From assembly GCF_035999195.1 (NCBI RefSeq), contig NZ_DASYGY010000009.1:1860001-1924000 (forward strand): DNA of 64,000 nt, in the 5' to 3' direction. The first letter of the stretch is position 1. Each line of letters starts with the position of its first letter. The DNA is from Pseudoxanthomonas sp. GTDB lineage: Bacteria > Pseudomonadota > Gammaproteobacteria > Xanthomonadales > Xanthomonadaceae. The position numbers and the translations under genes were made by a program. The notes below the pieces were generated by a model. It did not search any database. It saw only the letters and a list, made by a program, of their open reading frames with translations, and had not been told where the DNA came from. Positions 25,173-34,148 of the stretch are shown one piece after another.

Positions 25173-27239
25173 ATGCGCCCAGCTCCGACCCGCCTGCCTC
25201 TCCTCCTGCTCTCGGCCGCCATCCTGGCCTCGTTCGCTGCCCACGCCGCCCCCTCCCCCGCCGACCGCATCGCCGGCACCGAACTGATCGCGCGCGACGC
25301 GCTGTTCGGCAATCCCGAGCGGGCCAACGTGCAGATCAGCCCCGACGGCAAGTACCTCAGCTGGGTCGCCGCCGTCGACGGCGTGCTCAACGTCTGGGTC
25401 GCGCCTGCCGACAACCCTGCGCAGGCGAAGGCCGTGACCAAGGACAAGGCGCGCGGCATCCGCAGCTACTTCTGGTCCTACCTGCCCGACACGCTGCTCT
25501 ACCTGCGCGACAGCGGCGGCGACGAGGACTTCCACCTGTATGCGGTGGACCTGAAGACCGGTCAGGCGAAGGACCTGACGCCGTTCCCGAAGACCACGGC
25601 CCAGGTCGTCGGCGTCAGCCCGAAACAGCCCGGCACGATCCTGGTCGGCATGAACGACCGCGACCCGAAGTGGCACGATCTCTACCGCGTCGATCTGGCC
25701 ACGGGCACGCGCACCTTGCTCGAGAAGAACGAGGCGCAGATCGCCGGCTACATCGCCGACGCCGACTACACCCTCAAGTATGCGCAGCGCTCGCGCCCGG
25801 ACGGCGGCGCCGACGTGCTGAAGCGCGATGCCAAGGGGGGCTGGGAAAAGTTCGACGACATCCCGTTCGAGGACGTGCTGACCACCAGCCCGGGCGGCCT
25901 GACGCTGGACGGCAGGACGCTCTACTTCACCGATTCGCGCGGCCGCAACACGGCGGCGCTGTTCGCCATCGACGTGGCCAGCGGCCGGCGCACGCTGGTG
26001 CTGGAGGACGCGCGCGCCGACGTCGGCGGCACGCTGGCCGACCCGGCGACGGGCAAGGTGCAGGCCGTGTCGGTCGACTACCTGCGCGACGAATGGAAAG
26101 TGGTCGACCCGGCGATCCGCGCCGACCTGGAGAAGCTGGAAGCGATCGGTCCGGGCGATGTGTCCGTCAACACGCGCACGCTGGACGACACGACCTGGAT
26201 CGTCGCCTACTCGGCGGCCGAAGCACCGCTGGTCTATTACCGCTACGACCGCCCGACCGGCACGCTGACCAAACTGTTTTCCGCGCGGCCGAAGCTGGAC
26301 GGCAAGCCGCTGGTGCCGCAATGGCCGGTGGAGATCGCCTCGCGCGACAACAAGACGCTGGTCAGCTACCTCACCCTGCCACGCAGCGCCGATGCCGACA
26401 ACGACGGCAGGGCCGACGCGCCGGTGCCGCTGGTGCTGCTGGTCCATGGCGGACCGTGGGCGCGCGATTCCTACGGCTACGGCAGCTACAACCAGTGGCT
26501 GGCCAACCGCGGCTACGCGGTGCTGTCGGTGAACTTCCGCGGCTCCACCGGCTTCGGCAAGGACTTCACCAATGCCGGCAACGGCGAGTGGGCCGGCAAG
26601 ATGCACGACGATCTGATCGACGCCGTGCAGTGGGCAGTGAAACAGGGCGTCACCACCGAGGACAAGGTCGCGATCATGGGCGGCAGCTACGGCGGCTACG
26701 CGACGCTGGCCGGCCTGACCTTCACGCCGGACACGTTCGCCTGCGGCGTGGACATCGTGGGGCCGTCCAACCTCAACACCCTGCTTAGTACCGTGCCGCC
26801 GTACTGGGCCAGCTTCTTTGAACAGCTGGCCAAGCGCATGGGCGACCCGCGCACCGAGGCCGGCAGGAAGTGGCTGACCGAGCGTTCGCCGCTGACGTAT
26901 GCCGACCGGATCAGGAAGCCGCTGCTGATCGGCCAGGGCGCCAACGATCCGCGCGTGAGGCAGGACGAGAGCGACCAGATCGTGAAGGCGATGACGGCGA
27001 AGAAGATCCCGGTGACCTACGTGCTGTTCCCCGACGAGGGCCACGGCTTCGCACGCCCGGAAAACAGCAAGGCGTTCAACGCCGTGACGGAAGGCTTCCT
27101 CGCCCAATGCCTGGGTGGCCGGGCCGAGCCGATCGGCAACGACCTGACCGGCTCCAGCATCAGCGTGCCGACCGGCGCCGATGGCGTGCTGGGCCTGCCT
27201 GAGGCGCTGAAGCGGCATACGCAGGAAGTGAAGAAGTAA
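25173..27239 (+). CDS. S9 family prolyl oligopeptidase/acylaminoacyl peptidase
   Basis: Secreted or periplasmic serine peptidase of 688 residues. A signal peptide (residues about 1-26, ending FAAHAA) is followed by a beta-propeller gating domain and a C-terminal alpha/beta hydrolase domain. The catalytic triad is visible as Ser505 (GGSYGGYA), Asp592 (GANDPRV) and His624 (DEGHGFARPEN). Xanthomonadaceae carry many such peptidases, which degrade oligopeptides. Substrate preference cannot be inferred from the sequence. Confidence 0.9.
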   Translation: MRPAPTRLPLLLLSAAILASFAAHAAPSPADRIAGTELIARDALFGNPERANVQISPDGKYLSWVAAVDGVLNVWVAPADNPAQAKAVTKDKARGIRSYFWSYLPDTLLYLRDSGGDEDFHLYAVDLKTGQAKDLTPFPKTTAQVVGVSPKQPGTILVGMNDRDPKWHDLYRVDLATGTRTLLEKNEAQIAGYIADADYTLKYAQRSRPDGGADVLKRDAKGGWEKFDDIPFEDVLTTSPGGLTLDGRTLYFTDSRGRNTAALFAIDVASGRRTLVLEDARADVGGTLADPATGKVQAVSVDYLRDEWKVVDPAIRADLEKLEAIGPGDVSVNTRTLDDTTWIVAYSAAEAPLVYYRYDRPTGTLTKLFSARPKLDGKPLVPQWPVEIASRDNKTLVSYLTLPRSADADNDGRADAPVPLVLLVHGGPWARDSYGYGSYNQWLANRGYAVLSVNFRGSTGFGKDFTNAGNGEWAGKMHDDLIDAVQWAVKQGVTTEDKVAIMGGSYGGYATLAGLTFTPDTFACGVDIVGPSNLNTLLSTVPPYWASFFEQLAKRMGDPRTEAGRKWLTERSPLTYADRIRKPLLIGQGANDPRVRQDESDQIVKAMTAKKIPVTYVLFPDEGHGFARPENSKAFNAVTEGFLAQCLGGRAEPIGNDLTGSSISVPTGADGVLGLPEALKRHTQEVKK

Positions 27240-27332
27240 GAGGCTGACAAGGCCACCGTCTGGCGAGTCCCGCGCGCCAGACGGTCGGCCTCCGCTCATT
27301 CGCGTCAACGGGGATCACGAGGGGCATCCACC

Positions 27333-28037
27333 GTGAAGATCCAGCTCCGTACCCTTGGCAGCATTGCACTGTTGCTGATCGCGGTCGCCGCCATCGTGCT
27401 GTGGTTGCTGCCCGCCACGCACGCCGCCACGCACGCCGTCCTTGCTCGCGTGAACGATGCGGGCATCTGGAACATCCTGACTGTCGCCATCGCGGCGGTG
27501 ATCGGCCGGCTGTTGCTGTCGATGCGCAAGCAGTCCGTGCAGAAGGTCTCGGTGCACTCCGTGTTCCGGCTGGAAACCGGACACCCGCAGTATCGCAATG
27601 TGATCGCATTCGAAGTCCGCAACCTGCTGGACGGCCCGATCGTGCTTCACGCTCCACATTTCCGCTTCGACCAGCTGAAACCAAGTCGCTTCGCACATGG
27701 CGATACCGCAAGCGGGGAGTTCGAGGTCAAGTTCCGGCCTGGCGCGATCACCGGCCTGAGCGACAAGGCGGACGCACGCAGCTGGATGACGTTGTTGTTG
27801 CGCCATCGCGAGACCGCCGTGTCCTATGTCCCGATCGACGATGACATCGGCAAGGAGGCATTCCTGGCACTCCTTGAGCGCAACCGGCTGGGCGCGCTCT
27901 ATCTGGACGTGGTCGAGTTCACCCACAACGGACCCCAGGTGCATCGGCTGCGCGTTCCCATGCGCAACCTCCAGCCCAGCGACGTCGTGCCTCCGCTGGG
28001 CCGACCATGGAGCACGGATGCTCCCGAGGCCAGCTGA
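27333..28037 (+). CDS. membrane-anchored protein of unknown function
   Basis: The 234-residue protein begins with two hydrophobic helices (about residues 9-28 and 46-64, LGSIALLLIAVAAIVLWLL and WNILTVAIAAVIGRLLLSM). A beta-rich soluble domain follows (FEVRNLLDGPIVLHAPHFRF, then EVKFRPGAI), which may lie in the cytoplasm. I recognise no family. It lies about 90 bases after the S9 peptidase and is convergent with aceA. GC content is somewhat lower than its neighbours. Confidence 0.6.
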   Translation: MKIQLRTLGSIALLLIAVAAIVLWLLPATHAATHAVLARVNDAGIWNILTVAIAAVIGRLLLSMRKQSVQKVSVHSVFRLETGHPQYRNVIAFEVRNLLDGPIVLHAPHFRFDQLKPSRFAHGDTASGEFEVKFRPGAITGLSDKADARSWMTLLLRHRETAVSYVPIDDDIGKEAFLALLERNRLGALYLDVVEFTHNGPQVHRLRVPMRNLQPSDVVPPLGRPWSTDAPEAS

Positions 28038-28053
28038 GGTCCGCACCAAGCGA

Positions 28054-28075
28054 AACGCCGGCTTGAGCCGGCGTT
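28054..28075. terminator. hairpin between convergent genes
   Basis: The arms AACGCCGGCT and AGCCGGCGTT flank a two-base loop, with a weak T-rich tail on the plus side. It lies between the membrane protein gene and aceA and can serve both. Confidence 0.65.
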
Positions 28076-28102
28076 CCTTCTCGGACATCCATGCGACGGT
28101 AG

Positions 28103-29437
28103 TCAGGCCGCCTTTTCCTTCTCGTAGAACTGCTCCTCCTCGGTGGAGCCCTTCAGCGCGGTGACGCTGGAGCTGCCGCCCTGGATGACGGTGGTGACGT
28201 CGTCGAAGTAACCGGCGCCGACTTCCTGCTGGTGCGAGACGAAGGTGTAGCCCTTCTCGCGGGCGGCGAACTCGGCTTCCTGTACCTGCTCGACGTAATG
28301 CTTCATGCCCTCGCCGCGCGCATAGTCGTGCGCGAACTTGAAGGTGTTGAACCAGTTGATGTGGATACCGGCCAGGGTGATGAACTGATACTTGTAGCCC
28401 AGCGCCGACAGCTCGTCCTGGAAGCGGGCGATCTGCGCGTCGTCCAGGTTCTTCTTCCAGTTGAAGCTGGGCGAGCAGTTGTACGACAGCAGTTTGCCGG
28501 GATGCTTGGCATGCACCGCCTGCGCGAACTCGCGGGCGAAGCCGATGTCGGGCGTGCCGGTCTCGCACCACACCAGGTCGGCGTAAGGCGCGTAGGCGAT
28601 GCCGCGGCTGATCGCCTGCTCCAGGCCGTTCTTCACCCGGTAGAAGCCTTCCGCGGTGCGCTGACCGGTGACGAAGGGCTGGTCGTTGGCGTCGAAGTCC
28701 GAGGTCAGCAGGTTGGCGGCTTCGGCGTCGGTGCGCGCCAGCACGATGGTCGGCACGCCCAGCACATCGGCGGCCAGGCGCGCGGCCTGCAGCTTCTGCA
28801 CCGCTTCCTGCGTGGGCACCAGCACCTTGCCGCCCATGTGCCCGCACTTCTTCACCGCGGCCAGCTGGTCCTCGAAGTGCACGCCTGCGGCGCCGGCGAC
28901 GATCATGTTCTTCATCAGCTCGTAGGCGTTCAGCACGCCACCGAAGCCGGCCTCGCCGTCGGCGACGATGGGCAGGAAGAAGTCGATGGCGTCCTGCTCG
29001 CTCATCTTGCCGTCGCAGATATTCTTCCACTGGATCTCGTCGGCACGCTGGAAGGTGTTGTTGATGCGGCGGACCATCGTCGGCACCGAGTCGTACGCAT
29101 ACAGCGACTGGTCGGGATACATGGTCTCGGACGTGTTGCCGTCGGCGGCCACCTGCCAGCCGGACAGATAGACGGCTTCCAGGCCGGCCTTGGCCTGCTG
29201 CATCGCCTGGCCCGCGCTGATCGCGCCGAAGGCGTTGACGTAGCCCTTCCTGGCTTCGCCGTTGACGAGCTTCCACAGCTTCTCGGCGCCGCGGCGGGCC
29301 AGGGTGTATTCCGGCTGCAGGCTGCCGCGCAGGCGGACGACATCGGCGGCGGCGTAGTCGCGCTTGATGCCGGCCCAGCGCGGGTTGTGGTCCCAGTCCT
29401 GCTGGATGGCGTCGATCTGCTGTTGTTGTGTGCTCAT
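28103..29437 (-). CDS. aceA: isocitrate lyase
   Basis: First enzyme of the glyoxylate shunt, splitting isocitrate to glyoxylate and succinate. The 444-residue protein contains the catalytic cysteine loop KKCGHMGGK, the metal-binding segment around FFLPIVADGEAGFGG and NCSPSFNWKKNL. It follows aceB by about 110 bases in the same direction, giving an aceB-aceA unit. Length is normal for the proteobacterial enzyme. Confidence 0.96.
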   Translation of the reverse strand: MSTQQQQIDAIQQDWDHNPRWAGIKRDYAAADVVRLRGSLQPEYTLARRGAEKLWKLVNGEARKGYVNAFGAISAGQAMQQAKAGLEAVYLSGWQVAADGNTSETMYPDQSLYAYDSVPTMVRRINNTFQRADEIQWKNICDGKMSEQDAIDFFLPIVADGEAGFGGVLNAYELMKNMIVAGAAGVHFEDQLAAVKKCGHMGGKVLVPTQEAVQKLQAARLAADVLGVPTIVLARTDAEAANLLTSDFDANDQPFVTGQRTAEGFYRVKNGLEQAISRGIAYAPYADLVWCETGTPDIGFAREFAQAVHAKHPGKLLSYNCSPSFNWKKNLDDAQIARFQDELSALGYKYQFITLAGIHINWFNTFKFAHDYARGEGMKHYVEQVQEAEFAAREKGYTFVSHQQEVGAGYFDDVTTVIQGGSSSVTALKGSTEEEQFYEKEKAA

Positions 29438-29547
29438 GGCGATGCTCCGTGATGTGGGGTGCTTCAGTTCGTTGCGGATGGCCTGGCAGGACGTGATGGG
29501 TGGGCGCTACGAATCCCGATTCCCCCTTCCCGAATCCCGGCCTTCGA

Positions 29548-31179
29548 TCAATCGATGCGGTCGTACGCGGGCAGGGTCAGGAAGTCGGCCAGCTCGTCGG
29601 CGCGGCTCAGGTGGTCGAGCAGGGCGATGGCTTCGGAGATGCGCTCGCCACCGGGCAGGCGCGCGTGGTCGCCCAGCTTCGCGGGCAGCGCGGCCAGCGT
29701 GCGCTGCAGCAGCGCGTAATCGATCTGGGTGCCGTCGCACAGGTGCACGTCGGCGGTGTGCAGCCACTGCCAGATCTGCGCGCGCGAGATCTCGGCGGTG
29801 GCGGCGTCTTCCATCAGCCAGTGGATCGGCACGCAGCCCTTGCCATCCAGCCACGCGGCCAGGTAGCGCACGCAGACTTCCACGTTGCCTTCGAAGCCGG
29901 CGCGGGTGATGGTGCCGGCGGACGGCCGGATCAGGTCGTCGCGGGTCACCGCCACGTCCTCGCGCAGCACGCCGCGCTGGTTGGTCTGCGGCATGTGCTC
30001 GTCGAAGATCGCCTTCGCCACCGGGATCAGCGCCGGGTGCGCCACCCAGGTGCCGTCGTGGCCGGCGGTGACCTCACGCAGCTTATCGGCGCGCACGCGC
30101 GCCATCGCCTGCTCGTTGGCGGCCTCGTCGTTGCTGATCGGGATCTGCGCCGCCATACCACCCATCGCATGGGCGCCGCGGCGATGGCAGGTCTGGATCA
30201 GCAGTTCCGAATACGCCTTCAGGAACGGCTGCGTCATGGTCACCTGGCCGCGCTCGGGCAGCACCTTGTCGGCGTGGCGACGGAAGGTCTTCAGGTAGGA
30301 AAAGATGTAGTCCCAGCGGCCGCAGTTCAGGCCGACGATGCGGTCGCGCAGCGCGTGCAGGATCTCGTGCATCTCGAACACCGCCGGCAGCGTCTCGATC
30401 AGCACGGTGACCTTCATCTGCCCGTGCGGCAGGCCCAGCGCCGCCTCGATGTGGGACAGCGCGGTCTCCCACAGCGCGGCCTCTTCCATGCTCTGCAGCT
30501 TGGGCAGGTAGAAATACGGACCGCGGTCGCGGGCCTGCAGCGCGCGGGCGTTGTGCCAGGCGAACACGGCGATGTCGAACAGGCCGCCGGCGATCGGCGC
30601 GCCATCGATCAGCACGTGCTTCTCGTCCAGGTGCCAGCCGCGCGGGCGCACCAGCAACACGGCCTGCTCGTGCTGCGGCTTCAGCGTGTAGTGCTTGCCG
30701 GCGTCGGAGGTGAAGGTGAGGTCGCCGGCCACCGCCCCGATCAGCGCGCGCTGGCCGGTCAGCAGGTTCTGCCAGGTCGGCGAGGTGGAATCCTCGAAGT
30801 CGGCCATGAACACCTTGGCGCCCGAGTTCAGCGCGTTGATGACCATCTTCGGGTCGACCGGGCCGGTGATCTCCACCCGGCGGTCCTGCAGCGCGGTCGG
30901 GACCGGGGCCACGGTCCAGTCGCCCTCGCGGATGCTGCGGGTGTCGTCGCGGAAGTCGGGCAGGCCGCCCGCGTCGAAGAAGGCCTGTCGCGAGCGACGG
31001 GCCGCCAGCCGGGCCTGGCGCTCCGGTTCGATCGCACGGTGCAGCGAGACGAGCAGAGCCAGCGCACCGGGCGGCAGCAGGGCGTCCTGGCCCGCCACTT
31101 TGGCGGTCAGGGCGATGCCGGGGGTGGGGCGGTCGGCGCGCGTATCACGCGGCGGCAGGGCGAAAGCGGTGGCGGACAT
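29548..31179 (-). CDS. aceB: malate synthase A
   Basis: Second enzyme of the glyoxylate shunt, joining glyoxylate and acetyl-CoA into malate. The 543-residue protein shows MADFEDSTSPTWQNLL, KLQSMEEAALWE, LIETLPAVFEMHEILHALRD and the catalytic region near NCGRWDYIFS typical of AceB. ATG at 31179 follows AGGAGACGCC, a good ribosome-binding site; the extension to 31239 is rejected. It is transcribed divergently from a LysR regulator across a palindrome that is probably the regulator's binding site. Confidence 0.95.
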   Translation of the reverse strand: MSATAFALPPRDTRADRPTPGIALTAKVAGQDALLPPGALALLVSLHRAIEPERQARLAARRSRQAFFDAGGLPDFRDDTRSIREGDWTVAPVPTALQDRRVEITGPVDPKMVINALNSGAKVFMADFEDSTSPTWQNLLTGQRALIGAVAGDLTFTSDAGKHYTLKPQHEQAVLLVRPRGWHLDEKHVLIDGAPIAGGLFDIAVFAWHNARALQARDRGPYFYLPKLQSMEEAALWETALSHIEAALGLPHGQMKVTVLIETLPAVFEMHEILHALRDRIVGLNCGRWDYIFSYLKTFRRHADKVLPERGQVTMTQPFLKAYSELLIQTCHRRGAHAMGGMAAQIPISNDEAANEQAMARVRADKLREVTAGHDGTWVAHPALIPVAKAIFDEHMPQTNQRGVLREDVAVTRDDLIRPSAGTITRAGFEGNVEVCVRYLAAWLDGKGCVPIHWLMEDAATAEISRAQIWQWLHTADVHLCDGTQIDYALLQRTLAALPAKLGDHARLPGGERISEAIALLDHLSRADELADFLTLPAYDRID

Positions 31180-31232
31180 GGGCGTCTCCTGGCGTCGTGC
31201 TGGAGACGCACAGTGCTCCCGCGTCGAATTAT

Positions 31233-31253
31233 TTGACAAAACAGTTTTGTCAA
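31233..31253. promoter_or_regulatory. 21-bp palindrome in the aceB/LysR intergenic region
   Basis: Perfect arms TTGACAAAA and TTTTGTCAA flank a 3-base centre (CAG). The arms contain TTGACA on both strands, so the palindrome may also overlap the -35 elements of the two divergent promoters. LysR-type regulators commonly bind dyad sites of this kind in the divergent promoter region. Binding is inferred, not shown. Confidence 0.6.
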
Positions 31254-31289
31254 TGCACTAAATAAGTCGGCCTTATAGTTGACTAGAAC

Positions 31290-32258
31290 GTGAGCTCCAA
31301 AGAAGCGCCAACCCCGCGATTTCCCTACAAATCCGACCGGCTGAAGCCCCTGCGCGCCTTTTGCCAGACGGTGCGTCTGGGGTCGGTGTCGCGGGCCGCG
31401 GAGGCGCTTTTCGTCAGCCAGCCCGCCATCACCCTGCAGCTGCAGGCACTGGAACGGGACCTGGGGATCACCCTGTTCGAACGCAGCGGGCGCCGACTGA
31501 CCCCCAGCCGCGAAGGCCAGGTGCTGTACGAACTGGCCCAGCCGCTGGTGGCGGGCCTGGACGGGCTGGACGCGACGTTCCGGGAAAAGGTCAGCGGGCT
31601 GGAGGCCGGCGAACTGAACGTGGCGGCCAACAGTTCGACCATCCTCTACCTGCTGCCGAAGATCGTGGAGCACTTCCGCCAGCAGCACCCCGAGGTGAAG
31701 CTGACCCTGCACAACGCCGCCACCGCCGACGGCACCGACCTGCTGCGGTCGGATGCCGTGGACCTGGCGGTGGGTTCGGTGCTCGATGTGCCGGCCGATC
31801 TCAGCTACGCGCCGGTCTACCGCTTCGAGCCGATGCTGATCACGCCGCCGGACCATCCGCTGGCGAAGAAGCGCGACCTGCGCCTGGAAGACCTCTCGCC
31901 GTACGGCCTGATCCTGCCGCCGAAGCGGCTGATCACCTACCGGCTGGTCGACCTGGTCTTCCAGCAGGCGCGCGTGCCCTACACGGTCGCGCTGGAGGTC
32001 GGTGGCTGGGAGGTGATCAAGCAGTACGTCAGCATGGGCATGGGCATCTCGATCATCGCGTCGATCTGCCTGGGCGAGGCCGACCGCGACCGGCTGGCGG
32101 CACGCTCGCTGGCGCAGTGGTTCCCCTCGCGCAGCTACGGCGTGGTGGTGCGCAAGGGCAAGTTCCTGTCGCCGCAGGCGCGCGCCTTCATCGAACTGAT
32201 CCAGCCGCACCTGTTCGAGCGTCGCGACTACGATGAGAGCGGACATTCCGAACGTTGA
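31290..32258 (+). CDS. LysR-type transcriptional regulator (CysB-like)
   Basis: The 322-residue protein has an N-terminal winged helix-turn-helix (VSRAAEALFVSQPAITLQLQ) and a periplasmic-binding-like effector domain (ELNVAANSSTILYLLPKIVE onward). The start is GTG at 31290. Its position opposite aceB and the shared 21-bp palindrome suggest it controls aceBA in response to a carbon-source signal. The effector is unknown. Confidence 0.85.
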   Translation: MSSKEAPTPRFPYKSDRLKPLRAFCQTVRLGSVSRAAEALFVSQPAITLQLQALERDLGITLFERSGRRLTPSREGQVLYELAQPLVAGLDGLDATFREKVSGLEAGELNVAANSSTILYLLPKIVEHFRQQHPEVKLTLHNAATADGTDLLRSDAVDLAVGSVLDVPADLSYAPVYRFEPMLITPPDHPLAKKRDLRLEDLSPYGLILPPKRLITYRLVDLVFQQARVPYTVALEVGGWEVIKQYVSMGMGISIIASICLGEADRDRLAARSLAQWFPSRSYGVVVRKGKFLSPQARAFIELIQPHLFERRDYDESGHSER

Positions 32259-32275
32259 GCCACAAAGAGACCCGC

Positions 32276-32626
32276 ATGAGCAGCGCCGACCAGCACCACC
32301 GCATCGACTATCTCGAATTCACCGTCGCATCCATCGCCGCATCGAAAGCCTTCTATGGCGACGCATTCGGTTGGACGTTCCAGGATTACGGCCCCGACTA
32401 CTGCGAGTTCCGCGACGGCCGCCTGACCGGCGGCTTCGCGCACGGCACGCCGCAGCCGGGCGGCGCCTTGGTCGTGCTGTATTCGACCGCGCTGGAAGAC
32501 AGCCTGGCGCAGGTGGAGCAAGCCGGAGGCCACATCACCAAGCCGATCTTCGCCTTCCCGGGCGGACGCCGCTTCCACTTCATCGATCCCGACGGCTACG
32601 AGCTGGCCGTGTGGTCGGCGACCTGA
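32276..32626 (+). CDS. VOC family (glyoxalase/bleomycin-resistance-like) protein
   Basis: The 116-residue protein has the paired beta-alpha-beta pattern of vicinal-oxygen-chelate proteins: IDYLEFTVASIAASKAFYGD at the N-terminus and GGRRFHFIDPDGYELAVW at the C-terminus. The metal-dependent activity and substrate are unknown. Translation from the ATG is preferred to a TTG 21 bases earlier. It overlaps nothing and lies 17 bases after the LysR gene, possibly cotranscribed. Confidence 0.82.
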   Translation: MSSADQHHRIDYLEFTVASIAASKAFYGDAFGWTFQDYGPDYCEFRDGRLTGGFAHGTPQPGGALVVLYSTALEDSLAQVEQAGGHITKPIFAFPGGRRFHFIDPDGYELAVWSAT

Positions 32627-32627
32627 G

Positions 32628-33620
32628 TCAGCGCGTCTCGTACCGCGCCAGCAGCGCGCGGTGGCCCGAGCGCCACTGCGCCAGCCCGGCGGTGGACGTG
32701 CCGTACACCGTGTCGATGAAGGCCAGCGACAGCGATTCGGTGGCGCGCTTCACGTCCTCGCTGACTTCGCGCGAATCGAAGTAGCGATGGTCGGTGAACA
32801 CGTTGTGGGTCCCGTGGCGGTACACCGCCAGCACCTTGTGCGCACCGCCGATGGCGTCGAACACCTTCAGCCGGTCCTCCACGCCGGAGCCGAACCCGGG
32901 GATGCGGATGATGTCGTCGGCCGTGGTCACGTGCAGCGTGGGAATGGTGATGCCGGCGAGGATCGGCCGGAAGTCGTCGTCGCCATAGAACGGCGGCGCC
33001 GAGATGACGATGGCCGCGCTGACGCGCGGATCGCGCAGTTCGATGGCCTGGCCGTCGCGGACCACGCGCGCGCCGGCCACCATCAGCGTGGTGTTGGCGC
33101 CGTACGAGTGGCCCGCCGCGACGATGCGCGCGCGGTCGACCTGCGCGCCCCATTCGCCGGCCAGCACCTGGTCGAGCGCGAAGCGCTGGTCATGCACGCG
33201 TGCCACCGCTTCGGCCGCGCCGGCGGCGTGCTGGAAGCGGGACACGAGGCCGAACGGATTGCCCTGCCACAGCGCGCGGTCGCTGCCGACGTGCTGCACG
33301 TGGACGCTGGCGATGCCGTGCTTCGCCCAGTAGTGGCCCAGGTAGGTGTAGCCGTCGCGCGCACTGCCGATACCGTGCGAAAACACCACCAGCGGCACCT
33401 TGCCGGTACGCGCGGCCTCCGGCCAGAACAGCTTCACCGGCACCGCGCGGCCGCGCGCCGGATCCACCCAGTCCAGGTCCTGCACGCGGTAGCCGGCGCG
33501 CATCTCGATGCCGGCCTCGCGGCCGGCGGGCAGGTGCGACGACGCCACCAGCATCGGCGCCAGCAGCAGGAACAGCAGGACCACCACGCGGTGGCGGCGG
33601 AACAGAGCGGCAAGGTTCAT
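32628..33620 (-). CDS. secreted alpha/beta hydrolase (dienelactone hydrolase/PAF-acetylhydrolase-like)
   Basis: The 330-residue protein starts with a membrane/signal segment (VVVLLFLLLAPMLVASSHLP). An alpha/beta hydrolase fold follows, with the nucleophile motif AAGHSYGANTT and a histidine-rich C-terminal segment RHGTHNVFTDHRYFDS that likely supplies the catalytic His. The substrate is unknown; lipases, acetylhydrolases and polyester hydrolases share this pattern. It is convergent with the VOC gene with no space between the stops. Confidence 0.8.
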   Translation of the reverse strand: MNLAALFRRHRVVVLLFLLLAPMLVASSHLPAGREAGIEMRAGYRVQDLDWVDPARGRAVPVKLFWPEAARTGKVPLVVFSHGIGSARDGYTYLGHYWAKHGIASVHVQHVGSDRALWQGNPFGLVSRFQHAAGAAEAVARVHDQRFALDQVLAGEWGAQVDRARIVAAGHSYGANTTLMVAGARVVRDGQAIELRDPRVSAAIVISAPPFYGDDDFRPILAGITIPTLHVTTADDIIRIPGFGSGVEDRLKVFDAIGGAHKVLAVYRHGTHNVFTDHRYFDSREVSEDVKRATESLSLAFIDTVYGTSTAGLAQWRSGHRALLARYETR

Positions 33621-33705
33621 CGGCAACACATCCGGGACAGGCACATCGCGGGCGCCCACGGCGCCTGCGCACAACACACGGGGCCGCCGCAGATCGCGGC
33701 GAGGG

Positions 33706-33981
33706 TCACTTCTTCTTCGGTCGACCGGCCTTCACCGGCGCCAGCGCATCCAGCGCGTCCGCCAAGGCCTGCGGCGACAGCGCGGCCAGGGCGTGCAGGC
33801 CGGCCCGCAGCAGTTCGCTCTTCTTGGCCGGGCGCTGCACCTGCAGCGCACGGCCCTTCAGCACCGCGACCAGCGCGAAGTCGTCGGCCGGCATGGTGAA
33901 GCTGTCGCGCACCAGCCTGGCCGGGGCGGCGTTTCCGGCGTCGGAACCGCCGGCTTCGCGCGTCTTGCGGGACTTTGCCAT
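33706..33981 (-). CDS. small basic protein with AT-hook-like C-terminus
   Basis: The 91-residue protein MAKSRKTREAGGSDAGNAAP... has a central helical part (KKSELLRAGLHALAALSPQA) and ends in GRPKKK, similar to an AT-hook. I know of no assigned function. A perfect 20-bp palindrome lies just upstream of the start codon, where a repressor would block expression, so it may be an autoregulated DNA-binding protein (inference). Xanthomonadaceae carry similar short proteins. Confidence 0.55.
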   Translation of the reverse strand: MAKSRKTREAGGSDAGNAAPARLVRDSFTMPADDFALVAVLKGRALQVQRPAKKSELLRAGLHALAALSPQALADALDALAPVKAGRPKKK

Positions 33982-33991
33982 GGCGCACCTG

Positions 33992-34011
33992 TAAATCGTA
34001 TAAACGATTTA
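33992..34011. promoter_or_regulatory. perfect palindrome upstream of the small basic protein gene
   Basis: Arms TAAATCGT and ACGATTTA flank a 4-base centre (ATAA). The dyad lies 10 bases before the ATG at 33981, in an AT-rich stretch with TATAAA-type text, where an operator would overlap the promoter or ribosome-binding region. It could serve autoregulation; this is inference. Confidence 0.5.
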
Positions 34012-34148
34012 TACCTTTTCGAGGTCGCGACGCCAAGCCCGCGCCGTGCCGACGAGCGGCAGGCGTTCAGTCGCCCCGGCCGGCAAAACCCCGGGCCTCC
34101 CGTCCTAGACTGTCGCGGAGTGTCACTTTCCCGCCGGGGTGGATCGCC

